Source of the DNA: Xenorhabdus sp014467285 | GTDB lineage: Bacteria; Pseudomonadota; Gammaproteobacteria; Enterobacterales; Enterobacteriaceae | Assembly (NCBI RefSeq): GCF_014467285.1 | Contig: NZ_NKHR01000011.1 | Location: 62,001-126,000, forward strand | Direction of reading: 5' to 3' | Length of the DNA: 64,000 bases | Shown here: piece after piece, positions 16,301-23,716 of the stretch | How the letters are laid out: every line of letters starts with the position of its first letter | Numbering within the stretch: position 1 is the stretch's first letter | Translations under genes and position numbers: made by a program | The notes under the pieces: generated by a model | What the model saw: the letters and a program-made list of their open reading frames with translations, nothing else | Database searches by the model: none | What the model was told of the DNA's origin: nothing

Positions 16301-19061
16301 GCAGTTTGATTTGAAAATCATTGCGGCCGAGATATTCAATCTTGCCATCGGGTAACCAACGTCCCAGATCGCCGGTTTTGTACATACGTTGGCTATGCAC
16401 AGAAGAGGAGAACGGATTGATAAGGAAACGTTCGGCAGTGAGTTCGGGACGGTTCAGATAGCCGCGGGCAACACCGACACCAGCGATATAAATCTCCCCC
16501 ACGACTCCTAGCGGAACGGGTTGACCGTAAGTGTCAAGGATATAGATTTGGGTGTTGGCGATGGGGTGACCAATCGGCGGCCCATGATTTTCCTGATTAT
16601 CAATGCTTTCCTGATTATCAATGTCTTCCTGACTCTTACATTGGCAGATGGTGGAACAAACGGTGGTTTCCGTCGGGCCATACGCATTGATCATCTGCCG
16701 TCCTTGCGCCCAGCGTTTGACCAGCGTAGGTGGGCATGCTTCTCCTCCCACAATTAAGGTTTGCAGTGTTGGCGGGATGGTATCCATTGTTGCCAGAGCG
16801 GTAGGGGACAAGAGGGCGTGAGTAATGGCATGCGTCTCTAAATAGTGAGTCAGCGTTGTTCCCGGCAGAAGATGCTGCCGTTTGGCAAGGTAAAGGCGAG
16901 CTCCCGCCAATAGTGCCATATAACATTCCCAAATGCAGGCATCGAAACTGTTTGAGGCAAACTGCAAGATCCGGCTGTCTGGAGTGATGGCGAGTGTGTC
17001 TTGCTGAGTGGTAATCAAATTACCCAAACTGCGATGTTCGATCATGACGCCTTTAGGTTGCCCTGTGGAGCCAGAGGTATAAATGACATAAGCCAGATGA
17101 CGGGAAGTCAGCCCCAGTGCTTGCACCTCTGAATTTTCTTCCGATCTTTCATCCAGAACAGTATATTCCGGAGTATCAAGTAGCAGGGTTGGCAGATGAC
17201 TGTTCCACGTTTCTGCCGTCATCGTTTGAATAATCGTCGTCTGAGTCACCAGAGCCACGGGGGTTGAATCATTGAGCATATAGTTCAGCCGCGTGGCCGG
17301 ATAAGTCGGATCGAGTGGCACAAACGCGCCACCAGCCTTAAGGATACCTAATAAGCCGACCACCATTTCCAGGCTGCGCTCAATACAAATCGCCACCCGA
17401 TCGTCAGGACGAACGCCAAGGGAAATCAGATGGTGTGCCAGACGATTGGCACGTTTGTTCAATTCATCGTAGCTCAGCGATTGCTCTTCAAAGACCACGG
17501 CAATGGCATCCGGTGTGCGCTGCGCTTGTGTTTCGAACAGTTGATGAATCAGAGTATCCTGCGGGAATTCTGCTTGGGTGGCGTTGAAATCCACCAACAC
17601 TTGTTGGCGCTCAATGTCGGGCAAGATAGGCAGATTGACTATTTTTGTATCCGTCAGGGAGGGGATCTCCAGAGAAGTGAGAGCGGCATCAAGCAAGACA
17701 GCAAGACGGGACTGGAGCGCCATTACTTCCGTGGTATTCAGGTAATCAGGAGAAAAATAGAATTCAATGGAAATCGGGGAATCGGTATCTTCAGGACGGG
17801 CGGTGTTTGTGTATTGTTTGATTCTGATACAAAGCGGATAAGGGGTACCAGAATGTAGGTCGAAAAGTTTGACGCGGGTGTTCTCTCCTTCCATATGCAG
17901 ATCTGTTTTAAACGGTTCGAGAGATAACGTCACATCAAATAACCGCGCATTCCCGACTTTTTGCCGGGTGTGTAGGTGTAGTTGTCGGTTGAGCTCTACG
18001 ATGGGAAGGTGTTGATGCTTATGGCAAACACTCATTTCGGTTGCGGTTTTGTGCATGACATCACGAAATGTATCCTCCGGTGAGAGGGTGATGCCAATGG
18101 GGATCACGGTTGCAAACATTCCCATTGTGCACTTTTGTCGCGTATTTTTGCGGTTGTGCAAGGGACTGCCGATGACAATTCTGTCTACATCTGTTGTTCG
18201 TGCGAAATAGCAGGCCAGAATGGCATACATGAAATGCAGGAAGGGTAATCCCCGTCCGCCAACCGCCTTTTCGATGCGCTTGAAAAGTGTCTGGTCGATT
18301 GACCAACGAACAGGCTGAGGCGCAATGGGTTTAGCTTGTTTGTGGTTTCTGGTGCTATAGGAATTGGTGCTATTGAAATTGGCAGTCTGGAGTAAGGGGG
18401 GAGGCAGGTTTTCATAACGCTTCAACCAAAATTGCATGTCCTGTGAGTAGTGTTCAGAAGCAAGATAGTTGAGGTTATCCGTAATAAAATCAAGATAAGA
18501 GTGAGCGGAGTTGCTCAGTGTTTCTCCTTTCAGCAGGCGGTTATAGGCATTGATAACCTTGTCAAGGAGTATGAATATACCCGTGCCATCAATGATCAAA
18601 TGGTGGCAGCAAAATTGCCAATACCGACAGGTATTGCTGACCCGAAGTAAGTTAGAACGCCACAGCGCCTCATCTAAGTGAAACGGGCGTATGAACTCAG
18701 CATCCATATATTGTTTTGCTCTGGTGTCAGCGTCTGGATACGATGAAAAATCGTGTATATCCATGACCACAGGGAGAGAATGAGCAATCTTCTGAGTGGG
18801 CAAAGCATGGGTGTTGATCAGTTGCAAACGCAGAGCGTCATGGCAGTAAACAACGGCTTCAAAGGCACGGGCAAATAATGCTTCATTAAACTCCCCTTCA
18901 ATGCAGATGAAAAGGCTGAGATTGTAGTTGGAAGAGTTGGGATGAATAGCCTGATCAAACCAGATAGCTTGCTGAGGAGAACTAAGAGGGTAGGTATGCG
19001 AGGAGAGAGAATGGTTATTGCGAACTGCTGAAGAAGTTTGTGAAGAGTTGTTATGTAACAT
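7353..19061 (-). CDS. Non-ribosomal peptide synthetase, Cstart-A-T-C/E-A-T-C-A-T-C/E-T, no thioesterase
   Basis: About 3900 residues. The first domain is a starter-type condensation domain (HHLIIDGTG), implying an N-acylated lipopeptide. Three adenylation domains follow (YTSGSTG repeated three times), with carrier domains (GGHSL). The condensation domains after T1 and T3 carry FHYLLQKQGD and FHHLLQTQGD, the HH(I/L)xxxxGD signature of dual condensation/epimerisation domains, so residues 1 and 3 are probably turned to D. The C domain before A3 is ordinary (HHIITDG). The last C/E domain is followed only by a short linker and T4 (FFALGGHSL): the adenylation domain is missing and there is no TE or reductase. 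By-eye A-domain code letters are DAWLIGAVCK, DVWYLSLVHK and DISNVGAITK; I do not assign substrates. The frame is open to 19103, but AAGGAG favours ATG 19061 (eight-base spacing). It lies 173 bp downstream of fliR on the same strand. Confidence 0.9.
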   Translation of the reverse strand: MLHNNSSQTSSAVRNNHSLSSHTYPLSSPQQAIWFDQAIHPNSSNYNLSLFICIEGEFNEALFARAFEAVVYCHDALRLQLINTHALPTQKIAHSLPVVMDIHDFSSYPDADTRAKQYMDAEFIRPFHLDEALWRSNLLRVSNTCRYWQFCCHHLIIDGTGIFILLDKVINAYNRLLKGETLSNSAHSYLDFITDNLNYLASEHYSQDMQFWLKRYENLPPPLLQTANFNSTNSYSTRNHKQAKPIAPQPVRWSIDQTLFKRIEKAVGGRGLPFLHFMYAILACYFARTTDVDRIVIGSPLHNRKNTRQKCTMGMFATVIPIGITLSPEDTFRDVMHKTATEMSVCHKHQHLPIVELNRQLHLHTRQKVGNARLFDVTLSLEPFKTDLHMEGENTRVKLFDLHSGTPYPLCIRIKQYTNTARPEDTDSPISIEFYFSPDYLNTTEVMALQSRLAVLLDAALTSLEIPSLTDTKIVNLPILPDIERQQVLVDFNATQAEFPQDTLIHQLFETQAQRTPDAIAVVFEEQSLSYDELNKRANRLAHHLISLGVRPDDRVAICIERSLEMVVGLLGILKAGGAFVPLDPTYPATRLNYMLNDSTPVALVTQTTIIQTMTAETWNSHLPTLLLDTPEYTVLDERSEENSEVQALGLTSRHLAYVIYTSGSTGQPKGVMIEHRSLGNLITTQQDTLAITPDSRILQFASNSFDACIWECYMALLAGARLYLAKRQHLLPGTTLTHYLETHAITHALLSPTALATMDTIPPTLQTLIVGGEACPPTLVKRWAQGRQMINAYGPTETTVCSTICQCKSQEDIDNQESIDNQENHGPPIGHPIANTQIYILDTYGQPVPLGVVGEIYIAGVGVARGYLNRPELTAERFLINPFSSSVHSQRMYKTGDLGRWLPDGKIEYLGRNDFQIKLRGFRIEPGEIEARLRQCHGVREAVVLTCENLSDENGSAPKHLVAYLLPKADAEPEPMALRQQLAQHLAEYMIPSAFVTLDAFPLTPNGKLDRQALPKPDHTAIVTRNYQAPIGDAETTLSQIWQRLLGVKHVSRYDHFFELGGHSLIAVSLIEQLRDLGWVLDIQIVFTKPVLNEMAKALLPAQENIVQGNRGQKSTTVFTAPPNLIPDGCTAITPDMLTLVSLSQQEIDAIVATIPGGAVNIQDIYPLAPLQEGILFHYLLQKQGDTYLLRNLLAFNTRERLDAFLAALQQVIDRHDILHTSIHWQGLAQPVQVVWRQASLSINTFLPDGEQDILSQLLSHTDPHQYRLDVSRAPLFSADIAHDPHQDEWLLALCIHHLACDHITLERIINEISALLRSHTESGCLDYHHSEKLSPVLPYRHFVAQSLQAPNSAHEAYFRNVLSDVDTPTAPFGILDIHSGNRQISETKQPIDALLAKAIRTQAQRQGVSPSILFHVALALVLAKVSGRDDVVFGTVLLGRMQGGTDIAQVMGLLINTLPIRIRLTDNSAQTIVQETYLSLMKLLEHEQATLTQAQYCSGVIPPLPLFNTLLNYRHSQSETTFAKWEGIRLLMQEERINYPIGLFVDDWGDGFSLVAQTVSDIDPIRLIGYMTTALTGLVEALENSPHQPILDISILPVKERQQLLVDFNNTAGDFPPNALIHQQFEKQAQHNPDAIAVTFEEQSLTYAELNRQANRLAHHLIDLGVRPDDRVAICSERSLVMVVGLLAILKAGGAYVPLDPGYPAERLAYLLEDAAPVALLTQTTLINPLANTVPIIDLNNLAFLMADMPTSNPAPQTLGLTPRHLAYVIYTSGSTGVPKGVMNEHRGVVNGLLWAQKTYQFTAQDRVLQKTPFSFDVSVWELFPPLMVGAQLILAHPDGHKDPHYLLSEIEKHRITIIYFVPAMLQRFLHAIPAGRCPSLRHILCSGEAFPYILQQPCLSHFAHCQLHNLYGPTEAAVHVTAWQCVPDRYIGRIPIGKPIANTQIYLLDSHGKPVPIGVTGEIYIGGAGIARGYLNLPALTARHFISDPFSSDPDARLYKSGDLARWLPDGNIEYLGRNDFQVKIRGFRIELGEIETRLVQCHDVREAVVTAREDMPGEKRLVAYLLAKPNATLVPAELRQQLAQHLAEYMLPSAFVTLDAFPLSPNGKLDRQALPMPDQAALVTRNYEAPIGDMEIKLAEIWQALLKLEQVGRHDHFFELGGHSLLAIQLAARIRQKLARELHLQQLFSHPVLSDLATLLTDTPVTTQIVIPAADRGQPLPLSFSQQRLWFLARLNTKTNLAYHIPIVLHLSGHLDHTAMTAALDHLVSRHESLRTRFVLIDEQPYQHIDSADTGFSLTCQDLRKLDDTSRLTRINEWLELETQTPFDFANEPMVRGQLLQLSDEEHVLIIIQHHIITDGWSTGILLRELGALYRTASGEYGDPLPHLPIQYADYAVWQQKWLQGEVFSAQRDFWQKQLQNAPTLLALPIDHPRPPEQSYKGDHVPVHLNADLLSALKALGQRQDTTLFMTLLAAWSIVLARLSGQDDIVIGTPVANRSLSDLEGLIGFFVNTLPLRVELEPGNSVANLLAHVRERALTAYAHQDLPFEQLVETLQPERSLSYNPIFQVMLALNNTSTLNNTSTQSLELPGLSVSLMEPPHHSAYFDLTLALTETQDGISGYLEYASSLFERKTIERMVSYFTNVLTAMTTDETQAIARLPILSVAERQQLLVSFNTTPSLQNAAAGFSQDTLIHQLFEAQVQRTPDAAAVIFEEQSLSYHELNRRANQLAHSLIAFGVRPDDRVAIHVERGLDMIIGLFGILKAGAGYVPLDPDYPIERLVYQLSDSKPAILLTQKHLQTRLPIQDIPIWLLDDEIHQENMQKQPTYNPDSQQTGLQPHHLAYIIYTSGSTGNPKGVMLEHHNVVSLIHAHCQVSEPCLGDRILQFVTFAFDISVSDIFPTLASGATLVLRPSHIKIPDSAFVDFLREQKVTIINVPTAFWHHWVQEMKAGRGGFSPYIRTVIVGGDKVEHRYLMDWFSCPETQSCRWFNAYGPTEITITATAIAIDKEMMIDNKSMPSITNNIPIGRPLSNTRIYILDALGQPVPIGVSGEIYIGGMGVARGYSNQPELTAERFVTDPFSEHPNARMYKTGDLARWRSDGNIEYLGRNDFQVKLRGFRIELGEIETRLMQCHGVREAIVLAREDASYEKTGGDKRLVAYLIAEPNTKLVPAELRQQLAQHLADYMLPSAFVTLDAFPLAPNGKLNRQALPMPDQASIVTRAYEVPLGDREIALAEIWQVLLGLEKVGRYDHFFELGGHSLMVISLIERLRNQGWHLDIRTVFSTPTLAEMAKVMQGIGDHTTSFTVPPNLIPDGCTAITPDMLPLVSLTQHEIDTIAATIPDGMTNIQDIYPLAPLQEGMLFHHLLQTQGDVYLLHLLFAFDTRERLDTFLTTLQQIINRHDILRTAFCWQGLTQSVQVVWRQASLHINTFVPDGDKDVPSQLLAHTDPCRHRINISQAPLLSADIAHDPQQGGWLLALCCHHILNDHISLNLIIAEINELLHHRTGHLSPVLPPVLPYRNFIAQSLRVPMSDHETYFRRVLADVNTPTTPFGIQDVHSGGRSATEVIKPLNAALARTIRKQARRQGVSPGVLFHVALAQVLAKISGRDDIVFGTVLLGRMQGSIDIEQIPGLFINTLPVRISLAGNSVQETVQTAYRNLTQLLEHEQAPLALAQRCSAVEPPLPLFNTLLNYRHSQPNVTNTLWEGIRLVTGRERTSYPIYLAVDDLGKGFLLTAQVVSGLDPTRLITDITTALTDLVETLEIDPQRSIMGISTLSAAERQQLLADLPQDTPISGQSAVVTTSGYEAPFGNVEIALAEIWQKLLKREQVSRHDNFFALGGHSLIAIQLLARLREKNMEIPLATLFTHPTLCELARVVSQNHSSLLNNLNNYRSQG

Positions 19062-19234
19062 GCTCATTTCTCCTTTATGATAGTTCTTCTTTGTAATAGT
19101 CACCTTTCAAAATTAAATTAACTGAAATAAATACCGTATGTCGATATTTTTTGTTATCGGGAAGTTAATCGTCACTGCGGGTGCTATGGTGCATGGATGA
19201 AGAAAATATCAGGGCAAGGTGATTAAGTTGCTGT

Positions 19235-20020
19235 TTATTGGGAGATCAACTCGTAAATAATCACCGCTAAACGGTCGAACATTTCTCCGAATAGCCGCTC
19301 TGTAAATGGCACCAGCATTGGGAACAACAGGGAAAGAGTGAAAATACCCACTGTCAGAGTCAGAGGAAAGCCGACCACAAATACAGAAAGTTGGGGTGTC
19401 ATGCGGTTCAACATGCCCAACGAAAGGTTCAAAACCAAGAGCAGCGTAATCATTGGCATTGCAAGCATCATGCCATTAACAAAGATCAGGCTGGCACTTT
19501 GAGCCAATAACAGAAAACCTTTTGGATTCAATTGAGTTGATTGAATGGGAATGGAATAAAACGTATCTGCCAGAATAGACAGCAACCATAAATGCCCGTC
19601 AAACGCCAGGAACAGCAACATCATCAGCATGTTCAGAATCCGGGCTAAAATAGGCATATTCGGGCCACCGGTAGGATCAAAGAATGTGGCGAATGAAAGC
19701 CCCATTTGTAAACCAAGTACTTCACCGGCATGTCGTACCACCGCAAAAGCAACCTGAATGGTTAATCCCAAAGCCATACCGATCAATATTTGTTGTATCA
19801 GAACCCAAATGCCGGAGACGGAAAAAACAGGAATTTGGGAAGAAGGGAGACCCGGAACCAATAAAGCGGTGATAGCTAACGCCAAGCCTATTCTGACTTT
19901 TATCGGCATCTGTTTTTCACTGAAAATTGGCGCTATGCTAAACAGCGCCAATAGACGTACCAATGGCCAGAAAAAATCACTGACAAGGCGGGAGAGCGTT
20001 TCGCTATCGAACGGGATCAT
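19235..20020 (-). CDS. fliR: Flagellar export gate protein FliR
   Basis: 261 residues, six or more hydrophobic segments. The sequence has family features such as FSIAPIFSEKQMPIKVRIGLALAITAL and GLQMGLSFATFFDPTGGPN read across its membrane helices. FliR, with FliP and FliQ, forms the core of the type III export gate in the basal body. It is the last gene of the fliLMNOPQR run, two bases after fliQ. No clear terminator follows before the NRPS gene, so read-through is possible. Confidence 0.97.
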   Translation of the reverse strand: MIPFDSETLSRLVSDFFWPLVRLLALFSIAPIFSEKQMPIKVRIGLALAITALLVPGLPSSQIPVFSVSGIWVLIQQILIGMALGLTIQVAFAVVRHAGEVLGLQMGLSFATFFDPTGGPNMPILARILNMLMMLLFLAFDGHLWLLSILADTFYSIPIQSTQLNPKGFLLLAQSASLIFVNGMMLAMPMITLLLVLNLSLGMLNRMTPQLSVFVVGFPLTLTVGIFTLSLLFPMLVPFTERLFGEMFDRLAVIIYELISQ

Positions 20021-20022
20021 GG

Positions 20023-20292
20023 TTAACCGATCATAGCCGGAATGCTGCTAAACAATGTACGCATATAGTCCAGAAGCAAGTTCAGCATCCATGGCCCCGC
20101 GACAACGATAGTAACGACAACGGCCAGAATTTTCGGAATAAACGATAAAGTCATCTCGTTTACCTGAGTTGCCGCTTGCAATAAGCTGATGATCAAGCCA
20201 CAAATCAAAGCAGACAAAAGAAGTGGGGCAGCTAATGCCAACGCTACTTTCATTGCCTCAACGCCAAGGCCCATTACCGATTCTGGAGTCAT
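20023..20292 (-). CDS. fliQ: Flagellar export gate protein FliQ
   Basis: 89 residues with two transmembrane helices and the conserved start MTPESVMGLGVEAMKVAL. FliQ packs around FliP/FliR in the export gate. Normal length for the family. It is 45 bp after fliP and two bases before fliR in the same operon. Confidence 0.97.
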   Translation of the reverse strand: MTPESVMGLGVEAMKVALALAAPLLLSALICGLIISLLQAATQVNEMTLSFIPKILAVVVTIVVAGPWMLNLLLDYMRTLFSSIPAMIG

Positions 20293-20337
20293 AATTTTCT
20301 TAAACCGCTTTTTTAATCTTTTTCCAATAGATCCACG

Positions 20338-21135
20338 CTAGACGTAAAAACTTTGCGCCAGTGAGCCAAGCAACAATTGCCAGCCATCCACCAAGACAAA
20401 CAGCATCAGCTTAAACGGCAATGATATGGTGGCAGGCGGAACCATCATCATCCCTAACGCCATCAGAACACTGGCAACGACCAGATCGATGATCAGGAAC
20501 GGAATGAAGAGGGTAAAGCCAATCTGGAATGCTGTTTTTAATTCGCTGGTAATAAATGCGGGAATAAGCACACGCATTGGGACAGCATCCGCAGTTTCAA
20601 ATGCTTCCTGGTTTGCAAGGCGGGCAAACAGAGCCAAATCGTTTTCTCGCGTCTGGCGCAACATAAATTGGCGCAGAGGCTTCGAACCATTATCCAGCGC
20701 GGCTTCCAGTGTGATCTTATCTTCACTGTAGGGCAGGTAAGCGTCTTGGTAAACCTTATCAAATACCGGTGCCATGATGAAAAAAGTCATAAACAGTGCG
20801 AGGCCCAGCATCACTTGGTTAGGGGGCGCGGACGGTGTGCCCAGTGCGTTACGCAGTAAGCCCAGGACAATAATAATGCGGGTAAAACTGGTCATCATCA
20901 GCAAAGCCGCAGGAATAAATCCCAAAGCCGTGATGAAAATTAGGGTTTGAACTGGCAGTGACCAGCTTTGTCCGCCGTTGGGTAAAGGCTGGCTGATGAT
21001 GCCGGGCAACTCGGCAGCGGCGTTCATGGGGAACAGTGGCAGTAAGAGTGCCATAAACAGAGTTGCCAAACGCATCATATTAAGCTGTGAGACAAATTTT
21101 TTGCCAGTCATAAAGAAAACTCTATTTTTCATCAT
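20338..21135 (-). CDS. fliP: Flagellar export gate protein FliP
   Basis: Up to 265 residues. The mature part is typical (SFTRIIIVLGLLRNALGTPS, later MALGMMMVPPATISLPFK, ending GSLAQSFYV). A signal-like hydrophobic segment (LATLFMALLLPLFPMNAAA) lies about 22 residues in. E. coli FliP is 245 residues, so a start at 21111 or 21078 is also possible, but AAGGA lies just before the ATGATG at 21132-21135, overlapping the end of fliO. Forms the pentameric core of the export channel. Confidence 0.95.
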   Translation of the reverse strand: MMKNRVFFMTGKKFVSQLNMMRLATLFMALLLPLFPMNAAAELPGIISQPLPNGGQSWSLPVQTLIFITALGFIPAALLMMTSFTRIIIVLGLLRNALGTPSAPPNQVMLGLALFMTFFIMAPVFDKVYQDAYLPYSEDKITLEAALDNGSKPLRQFMLRQTRENDLALFARLANQEAFETADAVPMRVLIPAFITSELKTAFQIGFTLFIPFLIIDLVVASVLMALGMMMVPPATISLPFKLMLFVLVDGWQLLLGSLAQSFYV

Positions 21136-21619
21136 CGTCCTTGTCGTTCTTGCTTTTTCGCTGGAGCGTATTTTTCAACATCTGGCCGAATGGCAGTGAC
21201 GTGAGTGCGGCATCCTTTTCCGCGTGATCAGGCGGCGCAGGCATTTGATGCAGCATATTGATTTGCTGGGATGTCACACCCAGTACCAGCCAGTTGTCTT
21301 CGACTTCCACCACAACGACCCGCTCTTTCGGTCCGAGAGAACAGCTTGCCTTAACATTCAGCAATCGATGATTTTTGTTTTTGCCGGGGGCAAGACCTAA
21401 ACGGCGAACGAGCCATGTCATGAAGAAAATCAGCAATAAAATCCCCCCCAGTGCACTACTGATTTGCATCAGTGTCTGGCCGGCCGGGAGAGGTTCGTTA
21501 CTGCCTGTCGTGTTAGCTGTTGTACTGGCTGTCGTGTTAACTGTTGTGCTAACGGGTACGGCATCTGATGCCGTACCACGTTGAAAAGAAACATTAAGGG
21601 AAGGCTGGTTCGCCATCAT
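21122..21619 (-). CDS. fliO: Flagellar biosynthesis protein FliO
   Basis: 165 residues: a Thr-rich N-terminus with a TT repeat tract (STTVNTTASTTANTTGS), one transmembrane segment (ISSALGGILLLIFFMTWLV) and the cytosolic domain (LGPKERVVVVEVEDNWLVLGV) typical of FliO, which helps assemble FliP. It overlaps the start of fliP and follows fliN by two bases. Confidence 0.93.
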   Translation of the reverse strand: MMANQPSLNVSFQRGTASDAVPVSTTVNTTASTTANTTGSNEPLPAGQTLMQISSALGGILLLIFFMTWLVRRLGLAPGKNKNHRLLNVKASCSLGPKERVVVVEVEDNWLVLGVTSQQINMLHQMPAPPDHAEKDAALTSLPFGQMLKNTLQRKSKNDKDDDEK

Positions 21620-21621
21620 AG

Positions 21622-22029
21622 TTAACGACTCAAACGACGCATACGCTCAGAAGGAGTGATGATATCCGTGATACGGATACCGTATTTATCGGATACGACA
21701 ACCACTTCTCCCTGTGCAATCAAATAGCCATTGATCAGAATATCCAGTGGCTCGCCCGCCAGACCATCAAGAGGGACGACTGAACCTTGTGACAGTTTCA
21801 GCAGTTGTTTGATAGTCATCTTGGTACGTCCTAGCTCAACAGAGAGCTTAACGGGAATATCCATGATCAGATCAATATCGGAGAGCTGGGCAAGTGCATC
21901 CTGCGGTTCCAGGTTCTCAAAAATTGACGCGCCGCCGTCAGAGGTTTGCTGTGCGGCCTGTTGTTCCAGCGCTTCTGCCCACATATCGTCGGTCGATCCG
22001 TTATCTGCGGGTTGTTTAGCATCACTCAT
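21622..22029 (-). CDS. fliN: Flagellar motor switch protein FliN
   Basis: About 135 residues from the ATG at 22029 (MSDAKQPADN); an upstream in-frame ATG at 22044 lies inside fliM and is less likely. The C-terminal SpoA domain (IPVKLSVELGRTKMTIKQLL, LDILINGYLIAQGEVVVV) is characteristic. FliN forms the bottom of the C ring with FliM and binds FliH. Its start overlaps the fliM stop. Confidence 0.96.
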   Translation of the reverse strand: MSDAKQPADNGSTDDMWAEALEQQAAQQTSDGGASIFENLEPQDALAQLSDIDLIMDIPVKLSVELGRTKMTIKQLLKLSQGSVVPLDGLAGEPLDILINGYLIAQGEVVVVSDKYGIRITDIITPSERMRRLSR

Positions 22030-23029
22030 TGGGCTTTTCCTCATCCAGAGCAGTTAAAACAGGGTTAATCAGGTGTTCAACACGCAGGGCATACTGCCCG
22101 TTTAGTGTTCCATATTGACTGGTGAGCACAGGCACACCATCAACGTGAACGATTAGGCGTTCAGGTTTTTCAATCGGCAAAACATCGCCGCTTTTCAGTT
22201 CGAGTATCCTTGACAGCCGCAGTGGGATATCAACAAAGTTTGCAACCAGTTCTAGTTCTGAATGCTGAACTTGTTTCACCAGACTTTCACGCCATAATCC
22301 CTCTTCCTGACGGACATTTTCCACAGGTGGATTGGTCAAGCGTTCGCGCAGGGGTTCGATCATGGCGAATGGAATACAGATGTTGAATTCGCCGGTCAAT
22401 GCACCGATCTCCACCTGGAACGGTGTGGTAACCACGATATCGTTCGGTGAGGTGGTGATATTGGTGAATTTTATCTGCGTTTCGGAACGCACATATTCCA
22501 CTTCAAGTTTAAAGATAGAATCCCAGGCGTCACGATAGGCATCCAGTGCCAGTTTCAGCATTCGGTTGATGATCCGCTGTTCGGTATAGGTAAATTCACG
22601 GCCTTCCACTTTGGTTGGAAAACGACCATCACCCCCGAAGAGGTTATCAACAGCGATATAAACTAAGCTTGGCTCGAAAGCGAATAGTGCGGTTCCTCTT
22701 AATGGTTTCAGGTGAACCAGATTGAGGTTGGTTGGCACGGCCAGATTGCGGGCAAATTCGTGATAAGGCTGAACTTTGATGGCACCGACCGTAATATCCG
22801 GGCTGCGGCGCAGCATGTTAAACAGCCCCATCCTGAATTGGCGGGCAAAACGTTCATTGATGATTTCCAGTGACTGCAAACGTTCGCGTACAACACGGCG
22901 TTGTGTATTGGGATCGTAAGGACGAACCTCATTTTCTCCAGACGCAGTTTGTTCTACGTCATCAGCAGAGGCACTGTCACCATTGAGCAGAGCATCGATC
23001 TCTGCCTGTGAAAGAATATTGTCACTCAT
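22022..23029 (-). CDS. fliM: Flagellar motor switch protein FliM
   Basis: 335 residues with the N-terminal CheY-P-binding motif ILSQAEIDALLNG (5-17), the middle domain (LRGTALFAFEPSLVYIAVDN) and a C-terminal SpoA domain. Member of the C ring with FliG and FliN. Five bases after fliL and overlapping fliN. Confidence 0.97.
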   Translation of the reverse strand: MSDNILSQAEIDALLNGDSASADDVEQTASGENEVRPYDPNTQRRVVRERLQSLEIINERFARQFRMGLFNMLRRSPDITVGAIKVQPYHEFARNLAVPTNLNLVHLKPLRGTALFAFEPSLVYIAVDNLFGGDGRFPTKVEGREFTYTEQRIINRMLKLALDAYRDAWDSIFKLEVEYVRSETQIKFTNITTSPNDIVVTTPFQVEIGALTGEFNICIPFAMIEPLRERLTNPPVENVRQEEGLWRESLVKQVQHSELELVANFVDIPLRLSRILELKSGDVLPIEKPERLIVHVDGVPVLTSQYGTLNGQYALRVEHLINPVLTALDEEKPNE

Positions 23030-23034
23030 TGTGA

Positions 23035-23511
23035 TTATCGCAGAATAAACGTGGTAAACAACACATCGGTGATTTCCTGATTAGGCTCACCGGGTATTAG
23101 TGTCGGGTTTAATGTCTGTTTGATTTCTGCCACCAAATGCATTTTGCCGTCATCTTTTGCCAGTTCGGTGGCGTTCTGGCGAGATAATAACAGCAACATA
23201 CGGCTACGAACTTCTGGCAGATAATCATGAAATCGCTGACGGATTTTTTCGTCAGACAGGCGCAATGTCACGCCAACATACAGGACGCGGTCGAAATGAT
23301 CTTCGTCATCGATCAAATTGACGGTAAAAGGCTCCAAGTTCATAAATACAGGGGCATTGATGACTTTGGTTTTTTCTGAGCTGTTATTGGCTGACTGGCT
23401 CATTGTCCACCAGCTATACCCTCCGATGGCGGCACCAAGAACAGCGATCAGTATTAGCAGTATCATCCAAATTGGATTTGTGCGTTTATGCTCGTAGCTA
23501 TAATCAGACAT
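23035..23511 (-). CDS. fliL: Flagellar basal body-associated protein FliL
   Basis: 158 residues with one N-terminal transmembrane helix (IWMILLILIAVLGAAIGGYS) and the periplasmic FliL domain (LEPFTVNLIDDEDHFDRVLYVGVTL). It acts at the stator/basal body interface. First gene of the fliLMNOPQR run. The 205-bp gap to fliK upstream probably holds its promoter; I could not read a good sigma-28 match there. Confidence 0.96.
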   Translation of the reverse strand: MSDYSYEHKRTNPIWMILLILIAVLGAAIGGYSWWTMSQSANNSSEKTKVINAPVFMNLEPFTVNLIDDEDHFDRVLYVGVTLRLSDEKIRQRFHDYLPEVRSRMLLLLSRQNATELAKDDGKMHLVAEIKQTLNPTLIPGEPNQEITDVLFTTFILR

Positions 23512-23716
23512 GGACAGACAAATTCCTGTTTTTCGTTGCGGATAAGTCGCCGCGCATTCCGTGGCGGATCTCCTTACCCATCAAAATCGATATCAATTAT
23601 CCCGCGTCTTTGTTCCGGCAATAGCGGGAACAAACGGAAAAAAAACCATTAACTCACACGTTTGTTATCGACCCTTTTTCATTTTATTACAGTGCATCCT
23701 GAAATTAGGTGAATAA

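Noticed and set aside
7451..18650. Many 60-140-codon plus-strand ORFs across the NRPS gene
   Set aside because: They are antisense shadows of the GC-richer NRPS frame, with no ribosome sites and no family features.
23660..23700. Sigma-28-like -10 (GTCGATAA on the minus strand) before fliL
   Set aside because: No TAAA at 15-base spacing and the -10 differs from consensus, so too weak to call.
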